From Candidatus Segatella violae (GTDB lineage Bacteria; Bacteroidota; Bacteroidia; Bacteroidales; Bacteroidaceae): a stretch of 9,244 bases of DNA. The notes beneath the pieces were generated by a model. That model worked only from the letters and a program-made list of their open reading frames with translations. It was not told the DNA's origin and made no database searches. The stretch lies in contig DJSH01000053.1 in the NCBI GenBank assembly GCA_002440225.1, forward strand, positions 7,233 to 16,476, given 5' to 3'. The translations under genes and the position numbers were made by a program. Below are positions 6,355 through 9,244 of this stretch, one piece after another (the first letter of the stretch is position 1; every line of letters begins with the position of its first letter).

Positions 6355-7278
6355 ATGATTCATATAGCTTGCAATATAGATAACAACTACATCATGCAGT
6401 GTTGTACGACACTAGAGTCCGTGATGTACAACAACAAAGAAGAACAAATCGTCTTCCACATCATTGCCAAAAATCTTAACAATGATGCAAGACGTACTAT
6501 CTCTGAAGAGGTTGCCAAATATCACCAGCAAGTACATTTTTACTCTTACGAAATAAGTAAAAGTCTTCCAACATTTGGAAGTGCTCATATTTCTACAGCT
6601 GCCTATCTACGACTTTTTACCGCAGACATATTGCCTATCGAAATTCATAAAGTACTTTACTTAGATTGTGACCTCATTGTGAATGGTCCTATAAAAGACT
6701 TATGGAATATCGACATCACATCATACGCTGTTGGGGCAGTAGAAGATATGTGGAGTGGCAAAAGCTGCTATTACACACGACTTGAGTATCCTCAAGAATA
6801 CACCTATTTCAATTCAGGAGTACTCTTGATTAATCTTGATTATTGGCGAAAATCCAATCTCAGCAATTATAGCATGAAATACGCCTCCGAACATGCAGAG
6901 CAACTAATATTCAATGATCAAGACATATTGAATGCCTTATTATACAATAAGAAATTACTCATACCATTTCGTTGGAACATCCAAGATGGGCACTTACGTA
7001 AAAAACGTCGTATTCGTTCACAAGCCATTCCTAAACTGTTGGAAGAATTACGACATCCCATCATCATCCATTATACGGGGCATCGCAAGCCATGGCTATA
7101 TATATGCTTAAATCCTTATAAGCAATTATTTTTCAAATATTTGGACATGACTTTATGGAAAGGTTATCGTCCCGCAATCCCAATATCTTGGAAAATAAAA
7201 ACAATAATAGACAAAGTCTTATATACAGCACATTTAAAAGCAAAAAAGTACGACGATAAAAATTGTATAACATTATGA
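6355..7278 (+). CDS. GT8 family glycosyltransferase (LgtC/GspA-like)
   Basis: A 307-residue retaining GT-A transferase of the type that adds galactose or glucose to LPS core or glycans, acting in the cytoplasm. It starts MIHIACNID, the nucleotide-sugar-binding strand. Other motifs are the metal-binding LYLDCD (Asp104-Cys-Asp106), YFNSGVLLINL (Asn153-Ser-Gly155), FNDQD (Asn187-Asp190) and HYTGHRKPW (His239 to Trp247, third metal ligand and UDP-sugar contact). The C-terminal tail is basic and aromatic, fitting membrane association. I chose ATG 6355 because the family domain begins right there. An in-frame ATG at 6301 would add 18 residues unlike GT8. The stop overlaps the next start as ATGA at 7275-7278, so the two are probably translationally coupled. 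Donor and acceptor sugars are not readable from the sequence. Confidence 0.9.
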   Translation: MIHIACNIDNNYIMQCCTTLESVMYNNKEEQIVFHIIAKNLNNDARRTISEEVAKYHQQVHFYSYEISKSLPTFGSAHISTAAYLRLFTADILPIEIHKVLYLDCDLIVNGPIKDLWNIDITSYAVGAVEDMWSGKSCYYTRLEYPQEYTYFNSGVLLINLDYWRKSNLSNYSMKYASEHAEQLIFNDQDILNALLYNKKLLIPFRWNIQDGHLRKKRRIRSQAIPKLLEELRHPIIIHYTGHRKPWLYICLNPYKQLFFKYLDMTLWKGYRPAIPISWKIKTIIDKVLYTAHLKAKKYDDKNCITL

Positions 7279-8273
7279 AACCCGAATTAAGCATTATTGT
7301 TCCAGTTTATAATACTGCACAATATTTGCCCCAGTGCCTGGATTCTATTTTAAAGCAAACATATAAAAACTGGGAACTTATCATCGTAGATGATGGTTCT
7401 ACAGACGGTTCAGCAGACATCTGTGACGAATGGGGCAAAAAAGACGTAAGAGTTCAAGTCATCCACAAAGTGAACTCTGGACAAGCTGATAGCAGAAACC
7501 TAGCACTGCAAATCAGCCAAGGGGATTATATTGCCTTTGTTGACAGTGACGACTGGATCGATTGCTCTATGTATGAAATTTTGCTTAATGGAATCAAGAC
7601 TACCCATTCTGACATTGCAATCTGCAATCATTATGAAGAAAGTAAAAACAAAACATTCTGCAAGAATAATTCTACAGAGACGAAAATCATCACACATTCA
7701 GAAATACAAGAACTTGTCATCAAAGATAAGATAAAAAGTTATATTTGGCAAATGGTATTCAAACGTGAGCTTTTACTTACACCTATGCCTACGCATGAGA
7801 ATTATGAAGATTATAGCATACTCCCTCATTGGTTCAGTAATGTCAAACAAGTGATTTACATGAATCAAGCACTTTATCACTATCGTCTTCGCAAGAGCAG
7901 CATCGTACATGAATTATCGCTTAATCGATTCTATGAATTCTTCCAAGCCGAGAAGTCTAGATACAATTATTACATCCATTCTCCATTTCGCAAAATGGCA
8001 AAAAAAATGGTTGTAAAGCGTGGTATCAAGGCCGCAAAATACGCCTCAAGAAACACGACCTCCTTACAGAACAAGAAAGAACTCAAGAATATGGTTTGCA
8101 AAATTTCAAAAGAATTAAAGTCTATAATGGTAAATGAACAAATAAAAAAGAGTTTCAAGGAGAGACTTCTACTATATCTCCTATTAAAACACCCCAACAA
8201 GTTCATTATCTACCAAAGATTCACAAAGAAATTGTTGTTCTACCAACATTCACATATTGAACTATACGAATAA
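7275..8273 (+). CDS. Family 2 glycosyltransferase (EpsJ-type)
   Basis: A 332-residue inverting GT-A transferase, probably at the cytoplasmic face of the inner membrane. Motifs are LSIIVPVYNT (5-14), IIVDDGSTDGS (36-46), HKVNSGQADSRN (64-75) and the metal-binding FVDSDDW (Asp90-Ser-Asp92-Asp93). The first ~100 residues are a standard GT2 domain. The C-terminal ~200 are lysine-rich, strongly AT-biased in codon use and not recognisable to me; they likely choose the acceptor. The ATG at 7275 overlaps the GT8 stop; an upstream in-frame ATG at 7263 lies inside GT8 and would only add four residues. The stop overlaps the next gene as TAATG (8271-8275). It belongs to surface polysaccharide or LPS synthesis by context; sugar specificity is unknown. 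Confidence 0.9.
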   Translation: MKPELSIIVPVYNTAQYLPQCLDSILKQTYKNWELIIVDDGSTDGSADICDEWGKKDVRVQVIHKVNSGQADSRNLALQISQGDYIAFVDSDDWIDCSMYEILLNGIKTTHSDIAICNHYEESKNKTFCKNNSTETKIITHSEIQELVIKDKIKSYIWQMVFKRELLLTPMPTHENYEDYSILPHWFSNVKQVIYMNQALYHYRLRKSSIVHELSLNRFYEFFQAEKSRYNYYIHSPFRKMAKKMVVKRGIKAAKYASRNTTSLQNKKELKNMVCKISKELKSIMVNEQIKKSFKERLLLYLLLKHPNKFIIYQRFTKKLLFYQHSHIELYE

Positions 8274-9097
8274 TGGAAAAGAAAATTTCAATCATAACAA
8301 TCAATTACAACAACCTGAAAGGATTAAAAAGAACTATTCCTTCGGTTTTATCGCAATCGTACATCAACTACGAGTACATTGTTGTAGATGGAGGTTCTAA
8401 TGATGGTAGCAAAGAATATATAGCATCACAACAACAAAACATTACACAATGGATTAGCGAAAAAGATAATGGTGTGTATAACGCCATGAACAAAGCTGTC
8501 AACATGGCTACTGGTGAATATTGCTTATTCATGAACTCTGGTGACCATTTTTTCTCTTCACTCGCCTTAGAAGATGCGGTCACCGAAATGAAAAATGAAG
8601 ACTACTTTGTAGGCAGAACTATTGTTGTTGAGTCAGATTTTGCCTCTCTTGTCATCCCACCACAAACTATGTCGTTTCGATTTATAAGGGATAAAGTTTT
8701 GCAACATCAATCTACTTTCATAAAGACTCAGCTTCTAAAGGAGCACCCTTATGATGAGAATTTAAAAATTGCTGCAGACTGGGCTCACTTTTTAGAAAAC
8801 TGGTACTTCAACAAATGTTCTTATCGTGCAGGCAGTACTATCATATCTGTATATTATGCAGACGGTATATCATTTCAAAATTCAAAGTTACTAAAAGAAG
8901 AACGAATGCTCGTGCTTAAAAATTTCTTCAATAGTTCCTTACCTCACCCTAAGGAAAGCAAAGAAATTAAACGAGAACGAATCAATGACGATTTTATTTT
9001 TAAGCTAAAACGAGCAATGAAATTGAAACCAATAGAACGCGACTGGAAAATACTGCGTAATGGTTTTAAGTTCCTTTGGAAAGATTTATTCATTTAA
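8273..9097 (+). CDS. Family 2 glycosyltransferase (WcaA-like, NSGD variant)
   Basis: A 274-residue GT-A transferase. Motifs are ISIITINYNN (5-14), VVDGGSNDGS (37-46), ISEKDNGVYNAMNKA (61-75) and LFMNSGD (85-91). The usual DxD is replaced by NSGD, with Asp91 as the remaining acid. This is normal for this GT2 subgroup, which often transfers to colanic acid-like or O-antigen glycans, so I do not read it as inactivation. A HQSTF segment and AADWAHFL follow in the second half, also typical of the subgroup. The start codon shares a base with the previous stop. Codon use is very AT-rich like its neighbours. The next transferase begins 13 bases after its stop. Exact linkage is unknown. Confidence 0.88.
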   Translation: MEKKISIITINYNNLKGLKRTIPSVLSQSYINYEYIVVDGGSNDGSKEYIASQQQNITQWISEKDNGVYNAMNKAVNMATGEYCLFMNSGDHFFSSLALEDAVTEMKNEDYFVGRTIVVESDFASLVIPPQTMSFRFIRDKVLQHQSTFIKTQLLKEHPYDENLKIAADWAHFLENWYFNKCSYRAGSTIISVYYADGISFQNSKLLKEERMLVLKNFFNSSLPHPKESKEIKRERINDDFIFKLKRAMKLKPIERDWKILRNGFKFLWKDLFI

Positions 9098-9110
9098 AAG
9101 AAGACTCACA

Positions 9111-9244
9111 ATGAAAGTATTGTTTGACAGTCAGGCTTTCGACATGCAAAGCCATGGTGGCGTATCACGTTGTTTCACCGAATTATATGCTCATTTGCCT
9201 CAAGACATTGAGGCAAGAATAAGCGTATTAGAAACCCGTAATAT
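9111..9244 (+). CDS. GT4-like glycosyltransferase, N-terminal fragment (cut by window edge)
   Basis: The reading frame is open from ATG 9111 to the last base, giving 44 codons. It begins MKVLFDSQAFDMQSHGGVSR and then CFTELYAHL. A start of the form MKxLFD-x2-x-FDMQ-x2-GGVSR-x-F-x-EL is typical of GT4 (glycosyl transferase group 1) enzymes, where the GG-[IV]-SR loop contacts the nucleotide sugar. A purine-rich AAAAGAAG run ends seven bases before the ATG. It lies 13 bases after the previous transferase, so it is part of the same operon. The nucleotide-binding C-terminal half with its E-x7-E motif lies beyond the window, so intactness cannot be judged. Confidence 0.75.
   Translation, partial: MKVLFDSQAFDMQSHGGVSRCFTELYAHLPQDIEARISVLETRN

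Noticed and set aside
8525..8548. Loss of DxD in the WcaA-like GT2 as a sign of a dead enzyme
   Set aside because: NSGD in place of DxD is usual for this GT2 subgroup and all other motifs are intact.

Overview
The window looks like chromosomal DNA of a Bacteroidales bacterium, most likely Prevotellaceae (Prevotella/Segatella type). This rests on protein style and on four Bacteroidota-type promoter -7 elements (TAnnTTTG), three of them with a TTTG -33 element 20-21 bases upstream. Start sites also lack strong Shine-Dalgarno sequences. The genus is inference; no database search was possible.

Positions 1-4131 hold three plus-strand genes with a G+C-rich, housekeeping look: the 3' part of miaB (tRNA methylthiotransferase, cut by the left edge), an MsbA-like ABC exporter and an LpxL/HtrB-like lipid A acyltransferase. 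A perfect 13-bp hairpin terminator separates miaB from the exporter. Its downstream arm also carries the -33 element of the exporter's promoter.

Positions 4167-6156 hold a divergent pair: a family 2 glycosyltransferase on the minus strand, facing the acyltransferase, and a Gtf3/WbbI-like GT-B glycosyltransferase on the plus strand. They share a 133-bp promoter region. Positions 6157-6354 carry a third promoter, a 21-codon ORF that looks like the broken start of an AlbA_2-type gene, and a short stretch that reads like the start of a GT2 gene. This looks like a recombination scar.

From 6355 to the right edge runs a tight, AT-rich operon: a GT8 transferase, two GT2 transferases joined by ATGA and TAATG stop/start overlaps, and the first 44 codons of a GT4-like transferase that leaves the window.

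Taken together this is a cell-surface glycan locus. The exporter and acyltransferase fit lipid A maturation and flipping. The six glycosyltransferases fit building of an LPS/LOS core, O-antigen or capsule repeat. I see no wzx/wzy, no sugar-nucleotide synthesis genes, no RNA genes, no insertion sequence and no CRISPR array. I found no clearly new kind of system. The best leads are the nested terminator/promoter with a near-leaderless exporter mRNA, and the gene-remnant junction at about 6200-6354.
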